Shown: in pieces, positions 50,793 to 58,978 of the stretch
Layout of the letters: every line of letters begins with the position of its first letter
How positions within the stretch are numbered: the first letter of the stretch is position 1
Source of the DNA: Rhodothermales bacterium
Lineage (GTDB): Bacteria; Bacteroidota; Rhodothermia; Rhodothermales; JAHQVL01
DNA: 64,000 nucleotides
NCBI GenBank assembly: GCA_041391505.1
Contig: JAWKNW010000015.1
Coordinates: 62,001 to 126,000 of the forward strand
Reading direction: 5' to 3'
Position numbers and translations under genes: made by a program
Notes under the pieces: model-generated
The model's input: only the letters and a program-made list of their open reading frames with translations
Told to the model about the DNA's origin: nothing
The model's database searches: none

Positions 50793-51820
50793 GGCTGGCT
50801 GGCTGGTATCTGGCAGTGACGGGGCAGAGCGACCGTGAAGGTGGTTCCTTTGTTGACCTCGGATTCCACCGTGATGCGCCCGCGATGCATCGCGACGGCG
50901 CGTTGAAGGACGGTGAGTCCGAGCCCCGTGCCGGGGCGGGTATCTACGTTGCTGGCCCGATGAAACGGCTCGAACAGATGCGGGATGTCTTCGCTCGGGA
51001 TGCCGATGCCCTGATCGGCGACGGTGATGTACAGCGTATCGGCATCCGTCCGCAGCGAGATAGCGATCCGGCTGCCGGTGCTCGAATATTTGACGGCGTT
51101 CGAGACCAGGTTGGTGACCGCCATCCGAAGCAGGCGGGGGTCGGACGAGAGCAGCACGTCTTCCGCCGGCAGATCGAGGTCGATAAACCGCTCCTGGGTC
51201 AGTCCGCCGATCCGGAGCTCTTCCAGCAAGTCGGTGATGCATCCGATCGCTTCGAGATCCTGCGGGTGGCACTCCATATGCCCCGAATCGATCTTGCCGA
51301 GGATGAGCACCTCTTCGAGCAGGCCCGTCATGTGTTCGACGTTGCTCTCGATCCGGTTGAGGTGTTTCTGGATCTTGTCTTTCGGCCAGGTCCCGTAAAA
51401 GCGATTGAGGAGTTCGGCCGACGAGTTGATGGTGGCCAGCGGCGTCCGGAATTCATGGGAGGCCATCGACACGAAGCGCGTCTTGAGTTCGCTGAGCTCT
51501 TTTTCCTGTTCGAGCGCTTTCCGCATCTCCTCGCTCGCCTGCTCGGCGGCGTTTTTGGCGATCTGCAGCTCCCGGTTCGACGCCGCGAGGTCTTCCAGCG
51601 CCTTGTTGAGCGCGGCGGTCCGTTCGTTCACCTTGGTTTCCATGGCGATGGCCGCCTGGAAGAGCACAAACGAATCCCCCTGCCAGTCGAGGCTGCGCTC
51701 GACCCGGTTGCTCAGCGCCCGGTTGATCTTTTCGAGCTTCTGGATGCGCGCGAGCAATGCCTCGCGCGACAGCGCGTCGACGGACTCGGTGGAGTCAACC
51801 TGTGTCGGTTCAGCGTGCAT
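50789..51820 (-). CDS. Soluble sensor histidine kinase
   Basis: A 343-aa kinase without membrane segments. Residues ~15-110 are a long coiled coil (QKLEKINRALSNRVE, NERTAALNKALEDLAASNRE). HisKA: SHEFRTP, His122; HATPase: NLVSNAVKYSS, DQGIGI and GTGLGLTV. The coiled coil probably transmits input from a partner. Its start overlaps the FIST gene by 11 bp and its end overlaps the receiver-kinase gene by 4 bp, so all three are coupled. The FIST protein is the likely sensory partner. Confidence 0.9.
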   Translation of the reverse strand: MHAEPTQVDSTESVDALSREALLARIQKLEKINRALSNRVERSLDWQGDSFVLFQAAIAMETKVNERTAALNKALEDLAASNRELQIAKNAAEQASEEMRKALEQEKELSELKTRFVSMASHEFRTPLATINSSAELLNRFYGTWPKDKIQKHLNRIESNVEHMTGLLEEVLILGKIDSGHMECHPQDLEAIGCITDLLEELRIGGLTQERFIDLDLPAEDVLLSSDPRLLRMAVTNLVSNAVKYSSTGSRIAISLRTDADTLYITVADQGIGIPSEDIPHLFEPFHRASNVDTRPGTGLGLTVLQRAVAMHRGRITVESEVNKGTTFTVALPRHCQIPASQP

Positions 51821-52958
51821 GGCCGATGGCGACTCCCGTCAGCGTCTGGTTCACATGCATGGCATTGTACTGCTCGCCGTAGGTGCTGAAACCGATCATG
51901 TTGTGCTCGGCGAAGATCTGGCCGACGGCTTCCTTGATGCCGTTTTGCTCCATCTCAATCGCCCGGAAGAGGCAGTCGCAGCCGAGAATCAGCTCCGGCT
52001 CGCCGATCCGCGTCTGAATGTCCGAAAAAAGGTGGTTCAGGTTGTCGATCAGGTCGACCGGCTCGGCCAGCGACAGGACGATGCCCTCGTCGATGGCGCA
52101 CGCGAAGTTGATGCTTTCGTCCTCGTTGACCTTCATCACCGAGCGGACGTAGTTGGAGCCGCCGACGCGGACGACGACGGGATGCGTGGCGAATACGGTC
52201 GGCGCGAGGCGGGCAAGGTCAACGCCCATGATGCGCGCATATTCGCGGGCAGCGCTTTCCCCGTTGATCTCGGTCACCAGCCGGCGGGCCGGGTCCGCCT
52301 CGGTCACGATGAGTTTTTTCTCCGTCGCGACGAAGTGCTCCGTTTTGAAGAGGGTGAACGGGCGCGTCGTGTGGATCAGGGAAAAGACGGCGGAGCGCTG
52401 GTGAAAACGCCCGTCGTGGAAGATCTCGGTCTTCTGGAAATCGACATTATCGCCGGCCGATCCACCAAAAAGCTGGATGTCGCCAAGCTGTCCGAACAGC
52501 GAACTGACGAGGACTTCCTCCTGGTTGGACAGGCCATCCACGAGCAGGAAGCCGAACGTGTTGCGTCCGTTGGGCTCGAGGCCGCGTTCGCGCAACGCGC
52601 CAACGATATCCCGGGCGAGTTGCTCGGCCTTGTACATGGGCAGGTCCTCGATGTCGTCGATCCGCATCGAGGCCACGTGAAAATCGGGCTCGGCGAACGT
52701 GACGCCCGAGATGGCGCCCTTCACATACCCGAAGGGTCCGATCTCGCCGGCCGTGGTGCAGCCGATGAGCGGGGTGCCGGGGAAGGCGTCGCGCATGGCC
52801 GCGCCCAGTTCCGGCAGGGGATACGACGGCGAACAGAAAAAGAGCGTGAGCGCGGCGTCGGGGTGATACAGCGCTTCCCGCAGCTCGGCGGCCGCCAGCT
52901 GAGGATCGCGTTGACGCGTCGCGCCGTGGCGCACGCAGGTTATGTCCTGTGTAAGCAT
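51810..52958 (-). CDS. FIST N/C domain sensory protein
   Basis: A 382-aa protein of the FIST family. The N-terminal domain (~1-200) has LFFCSPSYPLPELGAAM and LIGCTTAGEIGPFGY, the latter a family hallmark; the C-terminal domain (~220-370) has ARRLVTEINGESAAREYARI and GCDCLFRAIEM. FIST domains are thought to sense small ligands, possibly amino acids, and are often linked to two-component proteins or MCPs. It is the first gene of the operon. No signal or membrane segment: a cytoplasmic sensor. Confidence 0.9.
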   Translation of the reverse strand: MLTQDITCVRHGATRQRDPQLAAAELREALYHPDAALTLFFCSPSYPLPELGAAMRDAFPGTPLIGCTTAGEIGPFGYVKGAISGVTFAEPDFHVASMRIDDIEDLPMYKAEQLARDIVGALRERGLEPNGRNTFGFLLVDGLSNQEEVLVSSLFGQLGDIQLFGGSAGDNVDFQKTEIFHDGRFHQRSAVFSLIHTTRPFTLFKTEHFVATEKKLIVTEADPARRLVTEINGESAAREYARIMGVDLARLAPTVFATHPVVVRVGGSNYVRSVMKVNEDESINFACAIDEGIVLSLAEPVDLIDNLNHLFSDIQTRIGEPELILGCDCLFRAIEMEQNGIKEAVGQIFAEHNMIGFSTYGEQYNAMHVNQTLTGVAIGHAR

Positions 52959-53312
52959 ACGTACCGGGTGGTGTGGGCGTCGGCAGGGGGCTGGGGCTGC
53001 GTGCGACGCAAAGGCAATGGCTGTCTACCGTATCGGTTATAGCGCCACCCGATTTAAATGAGAGGATGGCCCTGCCGCCCCCTGGCGCCCGGGGCATCCG
53101 ATGCGGCGTGGGGGATGCCGCCCAATGCGGCAAAAACGCCCTGTGTTGAAGGGAAACCCTGCATCCCGCATCCACGCATGGCTTCGCTGTCGTGTGTAAA
53201 AGCACCGAGCACGGTGCCGCGTCTGTAGCCGGCGTCGTTTGTGACGATCCTTGGGTAGCAGGACCAGGCCCCCGGATCCCAGCCCATCACTCCCGGGGGC
53301 GCTCGCGTTGTC
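52959..53312. other. 354-bp intergenic region between divergent genes
   Basis: Between the FIST operon (-) and the outer-membrane protein gene (+). It contains GGCATCC/GGATGCC and a CTGCATCCCGCATCCACG stretch (53158-53175) that looks like decayed GGATGCA-family repeat. A hairpin of GCCCCCGG with CCGGGGGC (53268-53275 and 53293-53300) stands 13 bp before the ATG at 53313 and could influence translation. Confidence 0.45.
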
Positions 53313-54719
53313 ATGATTCGTCCAATTCCCAGTGCCATGTACCGTGTTGTCGTTGCGATCGCATGGATCGCCCTATTTTCCGCCCCGGCATACAGTCAGC
53401 ATGCGCATCACATGCATGCGGAGACCGACTCGACGAGCGCCGCGGACGCCATGCCGGCATCGGCCGACGCGGCCCACGAGGGGCACATGGCCTCGGGCTC
53501 CTCGGGGAGCGCGTTGATGCTGGACCAGCCGATGGCACGCGACGGGTCCGGCACGAGCTGGCATCCGGATGCGTCGCGGGTGGAGGGGATGCACCGCACC
53601 CTGGGGGCGTGGCACACCATGCTGCACGGGGCGGCCTTCGTGCGGTACAGCGCACAGGACGTGTTCGATGCCGGCCGGCGCGGCGGGCAGGGCTTCAGCA
53701 TGCCCAACTGGGTGATGGGGATGGGCTCGCGCGGGCTCGGCGCCCGCGGCCAGATCGCCCTCCGCGCGATGTTCACCGCCGAGCCGTTTACGCAGGGCGG
53801 CGCCGGCTACCCGCTGCTGTTCCAGACCGGAGAGACCTACCGCGGCACGCCCCTGGTCGACAGCCAGCATCCGCACGATCTCTTCGCCGAACTCTCGGTC
53901 ACCGTCAGCCGGACGCTCGGCCGGCGCGCCGGCGTGTTCGGCTACATCGGGTTCCCGGGCGAGCCGGCCCTCGGGCCGCCGGCGTTCATGCACCGCCCCT
54001 CCGCGCGGCTTCTGCCCGATTCGCCGATCGGACACCACTGGCAGGACGCCACCCACGTGACCTTCGGCGTCGCGACGGCCGGCTTCTGCTACGGTCCGCT
54101 CAAACTCGACGCGTCGCTCTTCACGGGCCGTGAGCCGGACGAAAACCGGTTCGACTTCGACGCGCCGCGGTTCGACTCCTATAGCGTACGTGCGTCGCTG
54201 AACGTCACGGACCGCTGGTCGATCCATGTGGCGCGCGGCTTTATCCGGGGACCGGAAGGGCACGCGCCGGACGAGGATCTGCATCGCACCACGGCGTCGG
54301 TGCTCTATGCGGCGCCGTTGCGCGGCGACGGCGCGCTCTCCGCCGCCCTCGTCTGGGGATACAACGCCCCCGCAGCCGCCGTCCATGCGGATGCGCCGGG
54401 GGCCTCACATGCCCATCATACCCAACAGCACGCGTTGCTCGGCGAGCTGGACGTGAGCGGCCGGCGGCAGGCCGTGTTCGGCCGGCTGGAGTTCGTGCAA
54501 AAGGGCGGGGGCGAACTGGCCCTGCCCACGCTGGCGTCGCGCACCTTCTGGATCGGCGCCGTCTCCGCCGGCACGGCGCGTACGGTGGCCGATTACGGTC
54601 CCTTCAAACTGCAGGCGGGGGCGGTGGCGACGGTGAACCGGGTGCCGCAGATCCTGCAGGAATTTTACGGCGCTCGCCCCGTGTCCCTGCAAGCCTACCT
54701 GCGGATGAGCTTCCTGTAA
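53313..54719 (+). CDS. Probable outer-membrane beta-barrel protein
   Basis: A 468-aa exported protein. The signal peptide is near residues 10-29 (WIALFSAPAYSQ). The following region is His/Met-rich (HAHHMHAETDSTSAADAM and EGHMASGSS), suggesting metal binding. The rest is repeated beta-strand-like blocks (RGQIALRAMFTAEP, SVTVSRTLGRRAGVFGY, KLQAGAVATVNRV) ending in FL, as in outer-membrane barrels. Proteins with HPHDLFAELS-like segments are often found near metal-resistance genes, but no metal genes are in this window. A second Met at residue 9 (53337) may be the start. Confidence 0.68.
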   Translation: MIRPIPSAMYRVVVAIAWIALFSAPAYSQHAHHMHAETDSTSAADAMPASADAAHEGHMASGSSGSALMLDQPMARDGSGTSWHPDASRVEGMHRTLGAWHTMLHGAAFVRYSAQDVFDAGRRGGQGFSMPNWVMGMGSRGLGARGQIALRAMFTAEPFTQGGAGYPLLFQTGETYRGTPLVDSQHPHDLFAELSVTVSRTLGRRAGVFGYIGFPGEPALGPPAFMHRPSARLLPDSPIGHHWQDATHVTFGVATAGFCYGPLKLDASLFTGREPDENRFDFDAPRFDSYSVRASLNVTDRWSIHVARGFIRGPEGHAPDEDLHRTTASVLYAAPLRGDGALSAALVWGYNAPAAAVHADAPGASHAHHTQQHALLGELDVSGRRQAVFGRLEFVQKGGGELALPTLASRTFWIGAVSAGTARTVADYGPFKLQAGAVATVNRVPQILQEFYGARPVSLQAYLRMSFL

Positions 54720-54749
54720 CGCCCGCCGGCGAGAGAGACGGCCTGTACC

Positions 54750-54782
54750 AAAAACGGTCCGCCCACCGGCGTGGACGGACCG
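54750..54782 (-). terminator. Rho-independent terminator
   Basis: On the minus strand a 12-bp stem (CGGTCCGTCCAC with GTGGGCGGACCG, one mismatch) is followed by TTTTTGG. It ends the minus-strand coiled-coil lipoprotein gene. Its core resembles the terminator at 5040-5070. Confidence 0.8.
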
Positions 54783-54818
54783 CTGCGGTCACGGGGTGTG
54801 AGCGTCAGGGAACAGGCG

Positions 54819-55571
54819 TCATTCGAGCCGCGAGTTGACGACGCGGCCGGGCTCCGAGGCCGTTCGGATGTCGTCCGAGGCTTTCCGGACGCGGGCGCCG
54901 AAGTCGGCCACGGCGCCGGCGACCTCGAGGCGCAGGGCCTCGAATTCGTCATCGGGCACCGATCTGAGGGAATCGAGGTCGAGGGACAGGTTTTCGAGAT
55001 GGGACGCGAGCCGTTCGATCGATTCGGGTTGGCCGGCGTCTCCGATGGGGTCTCCGCTGCCGCCCTGGTACGCCGCGTAACGCCGCGCATCGGCGATTTC
55101 CATCTCGAGTTCGTCGAGGCGCGCGGCGATGGCATCCTCGAAGGCACTCCGGGTGTCCAGCGACATGAGATGGACTGCTTCGAGGTCTTGCACGAGGAGA
55201 TTCCAGCGGGTTTCGATCGAGTCGCGCTGGGCCTCGAAGTGTTCGGGCGTGGCGCGGCTGAGCCGATCCAGATCGGATTCGATCGCCTGCCGCCGGACGG
55301 CGAGGTCGGTCATCATGGCGCGGGGACCGGCCGCGTTTGCGCTGTCGGCCTCGATCTGGCGGCGGAGCCGGGCGATTTCCTGGTCGAACTCCTGGAAGCC
55401 TCGTCCGATGCGGCTGTACGTTTCGAGCAGGGCGTCCGCATGGGCATCGAGCAAGGGATCGGACGCCATGGGGGCGGGCGTCTGGGATTGCGGGGCCTCC
55501 GTGCAGGCCGGCGCCAACAACAGGGCGGATGCGAGGCCAAGGCACTGAAGGGCCGAGCGAGGTGTTTTCAT
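54819..55571 (-). CDS. Coiled-coil lipoprotein of unknown function
   Basis: A 250-aa exported protein with a lipobox (LLAPAC). Most of the mature protein is predicted coiled coil: several heptad-rich stretches, FQEFDQEIARLRRQIEAD, and repeated LDRL/LDEL patterns. No family was recognised. It resembles envelope scaffold or adhesion proteins. A good terminator lies 36 bp past its stop. Neighbouring genes are an unrelated barrel protein (convergent) and a fasciclin gene (upstream, same strand). Confidence 0.75.
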   Translation of the reverse strand: MKTPRSALQCLGLASALLLAPACTEAPQSQTPAPMASDPLLDAHADALLETYSRIGRGFQEFDQEIARLRRQIEADSANAAGPRAMMTDLAVRRQAIESDLDRLSRATPEHFEAQRDSIETRWNLLVQDLEAVHLMSLDTRSAFEDAIAARLDELEMEIADARRYAAYQGGSGDPIGDAGQPESIERLASHLENLSLDLDSLRSVPDDEFEALRLEVAGAVADFGARVRKASDDIRTASEPGRVVNSRLE

Positions 55572-55704
55572 GGGCGGACCTGATGACGTGAAGGGCGCGG
55601 GGGCGAGCGCGGGAGAGGGCAGGAGTAACCGTTATGATCCCGAGGCTACTCCTGCCTCCCGCGCATGGGAGTGTGGACTCGGGGTGTGTCCACGTCCCAC
55701 TATC

Positions 55705-56244
55705 TTATTCTTCGCTGTTCTTCTTCGGCGCGTCGCCCGCCGGCATCAGGATCGCGTCGATCCCGTGGATCACGCCGTTGGCGCTGTTCAGGTTCGGCTG
55801 GACGATCTGGGCCTCGCCGATGCTGAGTTTGCCGCCTTCGCTCGTGATGGCGAGTTCGCCGCCGTCGGCGACCTTGATCTTCTTCATCATCGTGGCCTTT
55901 TCGGTCGGTATTTTCTGCATCACCAGGTGATGCCGCAGGACGTTGGCCATCTTTTCAGCCGGCATGTCGGCCAGGTCGGCATGTTGCTCGAACGCGGCGT
56001 CGGTCGGCGCGAACAACGTGAACGCGCTGACGCCTTCGAGTTGCTTAGTGAGGCCCGTTTTCTTGAGCGCGTCGATCAGCATGGTGTAGTCGCCGGCCTC
56101 TTCCAGCACGGCAATGACATCGGCCGGTGCTTCGGTATAGTTGGCGTTTTCGACGGGGCGGGCGTCGTCCTGCGCCAGGCCGGCGCGGGCGGTGCCCATC
56201 AGAATCAGTACGAGCGCCATCAGGCAGGTGCGGCATGCTTTCAT
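55705..56244 (-). CDS. Fasciclin (FAS1) domain protein
   Basis: A 179-aa secreted protein. Signal peptide 1-24 (GTARAGLAQ). One FAS1 domain from ~37 to 170, with the family blocks TLFAPTDAAFEQ, VLRHHLVMQ and GVIHGIDAILMP. FAS1 proteins act in cell adhesion and are common in surface-attached bacteria. Separate transcription unit, with a 133-bp gap to the coiled-coil lipoprotein gene downstream. The Lys-rich C-terminal tail (AGDAPKKNSEE) is short. Confidence 0.9.
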   Translation of the reverse strand: MKACRTCLMALVLILMGTARAGLAQDDARPVENANYTEAPADVIAVLEEAGDYTMLIDALKKTGLTKQLEGVSAFTLFAPTDAAFEQHADLADMPAEKMANVLRHHLVMQKIPTEKATMMKKIKVADGGELAITSEGGKLSIGEAQIVQPNLNSANGVIHGIDAILMPAGDAPKKNSEE

Positions 56245-56426
56245 ATCGGTATCCTCAGGATAGGTGAGTGTTTGGATCGATGTGTGTCGGCCGGCGCGGT
56301 GTCGAACGGGAGTCCGATGCCGTGCGGCGGACGAGCGTACCCATCATACGCACCGGGGTGGGGCGGCTGCCTGAGGAAGGGCTGAAGGTTGCCTGAGGAT
56401 GCGCTGAGGACGCGATTCCAGGGCGT

Positions 56427-58625
56427 TCAGATGTTTTCGATGAGCAGGATGTCGCTTTCGCTCCGTTCCGTCTGGGCGTACAAAAACCAGCGGCCGTCCG
56501 GCGAAACGGCGAAGGCGTTGCTTCTCGGGAGGTGGCTGAGCATGGCGATCTGGGTCGTGCGCTTGGTCGTGAAGCTGAAGTAGGAGATGGTGGGGCGCCG
56601 GCCGGTGCGATCGATGTAATAGATGCCGTTCCCGACGACATTCCAGTTCCCGCTGTCCACAGGCAGCACGCCGTCTACGACGACGACGGCCGAGTCCTGT
56701 TCGGGCAGGTAGCGCCAGATGCCGGTGTCGTTGGGCTTCATGAAATAGAGGGCCGTCCCATCGTCCGATTCGATTGCGGCCAGGCCGTCGGTGACGACGG
56801 CGGCGGTATCCGCCGCGGCGTGCCCGAGGGAGTCGGGCAGCGCGGTGCTGTCAGCGGGTGCAGGATGCCGGATGGGTGCGCGCCAGATCTGCCAGCGGTC
56901 ACGGGCGTTCGTGGCATAATAGATCCAGCGTCCGTCGCGGGACCACGACGGCGCGAGTTCGTCGGCGGGGGAGGCCAGGACGGGCTCCGGCCGACCGCCG
57001 GCCACATCGATTTCGTAGATATCCGCATTCCCGCGCTCCCACGAAACGAACAGGAGCGCCGCGCCGTCCGGCGACCAGCGCGGCGACCCGAGGAAGGCGC
57101 CGCCCAGCTGGGTCAACTGGTACGCGTTGCCGCCATCGGCGTCGCTGATCCAGATTTCGTGGGATCCGGACTGGTTGGATACGTACGCGAGTTTCGATCC
57201 GTCGGGGGCGATGGCCGGATCCGAATCCCAGCGCGTGGAGACGATCAGCGGCCTCGGCGGCTGGGCCCGATGAAGCTGCCAGATATTGGTGTAGGATGTA
57301 TGCTGCTCCACGGTCAACCGGTCGCCGCTCCGGTCGATCGACGGTTCGCGCAGGTTGGCGTTGTCGCCGGCGGTAGCCACCCAGGTAGGGGTGCCGCCGG
57401 ACGTCGCGATGCTCCAGAGGCTCGACATCCCGCCCCGCCGCGATGCAAAAAGGAGGTGCCGGCCGTCGGGATCCCACGCGATCCCCGTGACCTCGGTATG
57501 GTCCGTAGTCAGCCGCTCCGGCGCGGCGTCGCCGCGGAGCGAGACGGTGTAGATATCCTGGATGGGCGGCGCGATGCTGCGCACGAAGGCGAGGCGCGAC
57601 TCGTCCGGCGAAAAGGCCGGCGAGGTGTCGCCATAGTAGGAGTCGGGCGGTGTCGTGAGTTCGCGCACCGTGACCGTGGCAATCTCCAGCAGGTAAATGC
57701 CGAAGGCGCTGTACGGGGCTTGCTGCGCGGAAAATACGAGGTAGTCGCCGCTCTGGGACCACAGGAGCCCCTGGATGTCCCGTCCTTCAAACGCGGTCAG
57801 TTCGCGTTCGCCGCCACCGAGCGCGGGTACGACGAAGATGCTGCATCCCGCATCGGTTTCGCGGATGAACGCGATTTGCCGGCCGTCGGGCGACCACGCA
57901 GGGTCGCGCTCGTTGCCCGGCGCCCGTGTGAGCTGGAGCGGCGCCTCGCCGCCGACCTGCTTCAGGTACAACTCGAAGGCATCGCCCGTGCCACCGTTCC
58001 AGGCGAACGCGATCGCTTCGCCGTCGGGGGAGAGCGACGGGTCGATCTCCTCTCCCGGAAAGCTGGTGAACGGGAGCACCTGGGGCTGCGTGGGGGAGGG
58101 CTCGAGGAGGATCTTCATCGCAAAGCCGACGAGCAACGCGATCGCGCTGCCGGCGAAGACGAAGCCCCATCGGCGCGCTTTCATCCGGGTTTGCCGCGTC
58201 GGGTCGGTCGGCAGGTCCGGCAGCACCCCGGCAGCGGCATCGAGGTCGTAGCGGGCCGGCTGCAGCAGCCGGTACCCGGATTTTCGGATCGTCTCGATGA
58301 AGCGGGGCGCCGCGGCCTCATCGCCAAGGCTTTTCCTCAGATCTGAAATGCACCGCGCGAGCACGTCGTCCGTCACGACCACGTCCCCCCATACGCGATC
58401 CATGAACTCGTCGCGTGTGACCACGCGGCCGCCGGCCTGCGCCAGGCAAACCAGGACCTCCATCACGCGCGGTTCGAGCCGGGTTTCGGACGCCGGCCCG
58501 GTGACCAGGTTCAGCGATGGCTGCACGAACCACTCCGCCAGCCAGAACGGTCCGGATCGGGGTGTCGGAGCGGCACGGTCGGGGGCACTCCCGGGTTTGA
58601 GGATCTGGCGATCGTCCATACGCAT
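56427..58625 (-). CDS. Membrane-anchored winged-helix regulator with beta-propeller (CadC-like architecture)
   Basis: A 732-aa protein. Residues ~25-125 are an OmpR/PhoB-type winged helix (LEPRVMEVLVCLAQAG, then VVTRDEFMDRVWGD and SDLRKSLGDE and ETIRKSGYRLL). One transmembrane helix (~150-172, GFVFAGSAIALLVGFAMK) follows. The remainder (~195-730) is a periplasmic TolB-like PD40 propeller: SPDGEAIAFAW, SPDGRQIAFIRE and so on. So it senses outside and binds DNA inside in one polypeptide, as CadC/ToxR do. Start chosen before MDDRQILK; a longer frame to 58829 is unlikely. It lies downstream of the TonB receptor. Confidence 0.87.
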   Translation of the reverse strand: MRMDDRQILKPGSAPDRAAPTPRSGPFWLAEWFVQPSLNLVTGPASETRLEPRVMEVLVCLAQAGGRVVTRDEFMDRVWGDVVVTDDVLARCISDLRKSLGDEAAAPRFIETIRKSGYRLLQPARYDLDAAAGVLPDLPTDPTRQTRMKARRWGFVFAGSAIALLVGFAMKILLEPSPTQPQVLPFTSFPGEEIDPSLSPDGEAIAFAWNGGTGDAFELYLKQVGGEAPLQLTRAPGNERDPAWSPDGRQIAFIRETDAGCSIFVVPALGGGERELTAFEGRDIQGLLWSQSGDYLVFSAQQAPYSAFGIYLLEIATVTVRELTTPPDSYYGDTSPAFSPDESRLAFVRSIAPPIQDIYTVSLRGDAAPERLTTDHTEVTGIAWDPDGRHLLFASRRGGMSSLWSIATSGGTPTWVATAGDNANLREPSIDRSGDRLTVEQHTSYTNIWQLHRAQPPRPLIVSTRWDSDPAIAPDGSKLAYVSNQSGSHEIWISDADGGNAYQLTQLGGAFLGSPRWSPDGAALLFVSWERGNADIYEIDVAGGRPEPVLASPADELAPSWSRDGRWIYYATNARDRWQIWRAPIRHPAPADSTALPDSLGHAAADTAAVVTDGLAAIESDDGTALYFMKPNDTGIWRYLPEQDSAVVVVDGVLPVDSGNWNVVGNGIYYIDRTGRRPTISYFSFTTKRTTQIAMLSHLPRSNAFAVSPDGRWFLYAQTERSESDILLIENI

Positions 58626-58978
58626 GCTGAGACGATGTGAGGCAGCCGGGCTGCGCGGAATACGCCGCGGCCGGGGGGCGCGGCGTTCGAACGAAGGGGA
58701 AGCCGTGGCTGCGATGCGCGGCCGTAGCGGGCGCGCGGGGTTGACCGGTCGGGAATCCGCATGCGCCCGGCCGGTGGACCGGGTCGCAGGGATCTCCCAG
58801 AGATAGTTGCCAGAGCGGCGCGGCGACACGACGTGGAACGTCGCCGCGCAATGTGTTGATATACAGGTAAGACGAAGCCGGCCACATTGTTTCCGGCCGG
58901 CGCGTCGGGCGCGTGGAGCGCGATTCGAGGGGCCGGAGGTGTCGAATTGGGCCGGATGAGCCGGCGGGTAGCGGTGTG
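58626..58978. other. 353-bp intergenic region with hairpins
   Basis: Between the TonB receptor stop (58979) and the winged-helix regulator start (58625), both minus. It holds a 10-bp perfect stem GCGCGGCGAC / GTCGCCGCGC (58818-58827 and 58840-58849) and a shorter GCCGGCC / GGCCGGC (near 58877-58901), neither with a T tract. These may be the receptor gene's 3' end; the rest should contain the regulator's promoter. Confidence 0.45.

Noticed and set aside
53180..53312. Possible cobalamin-type riboswitch before the barrel gene
   Set aside because: Some GC-rich hairpins and a CGGTGCCGCG stretch are present, but the conserved boxes of known riboswitches are not in the right order.
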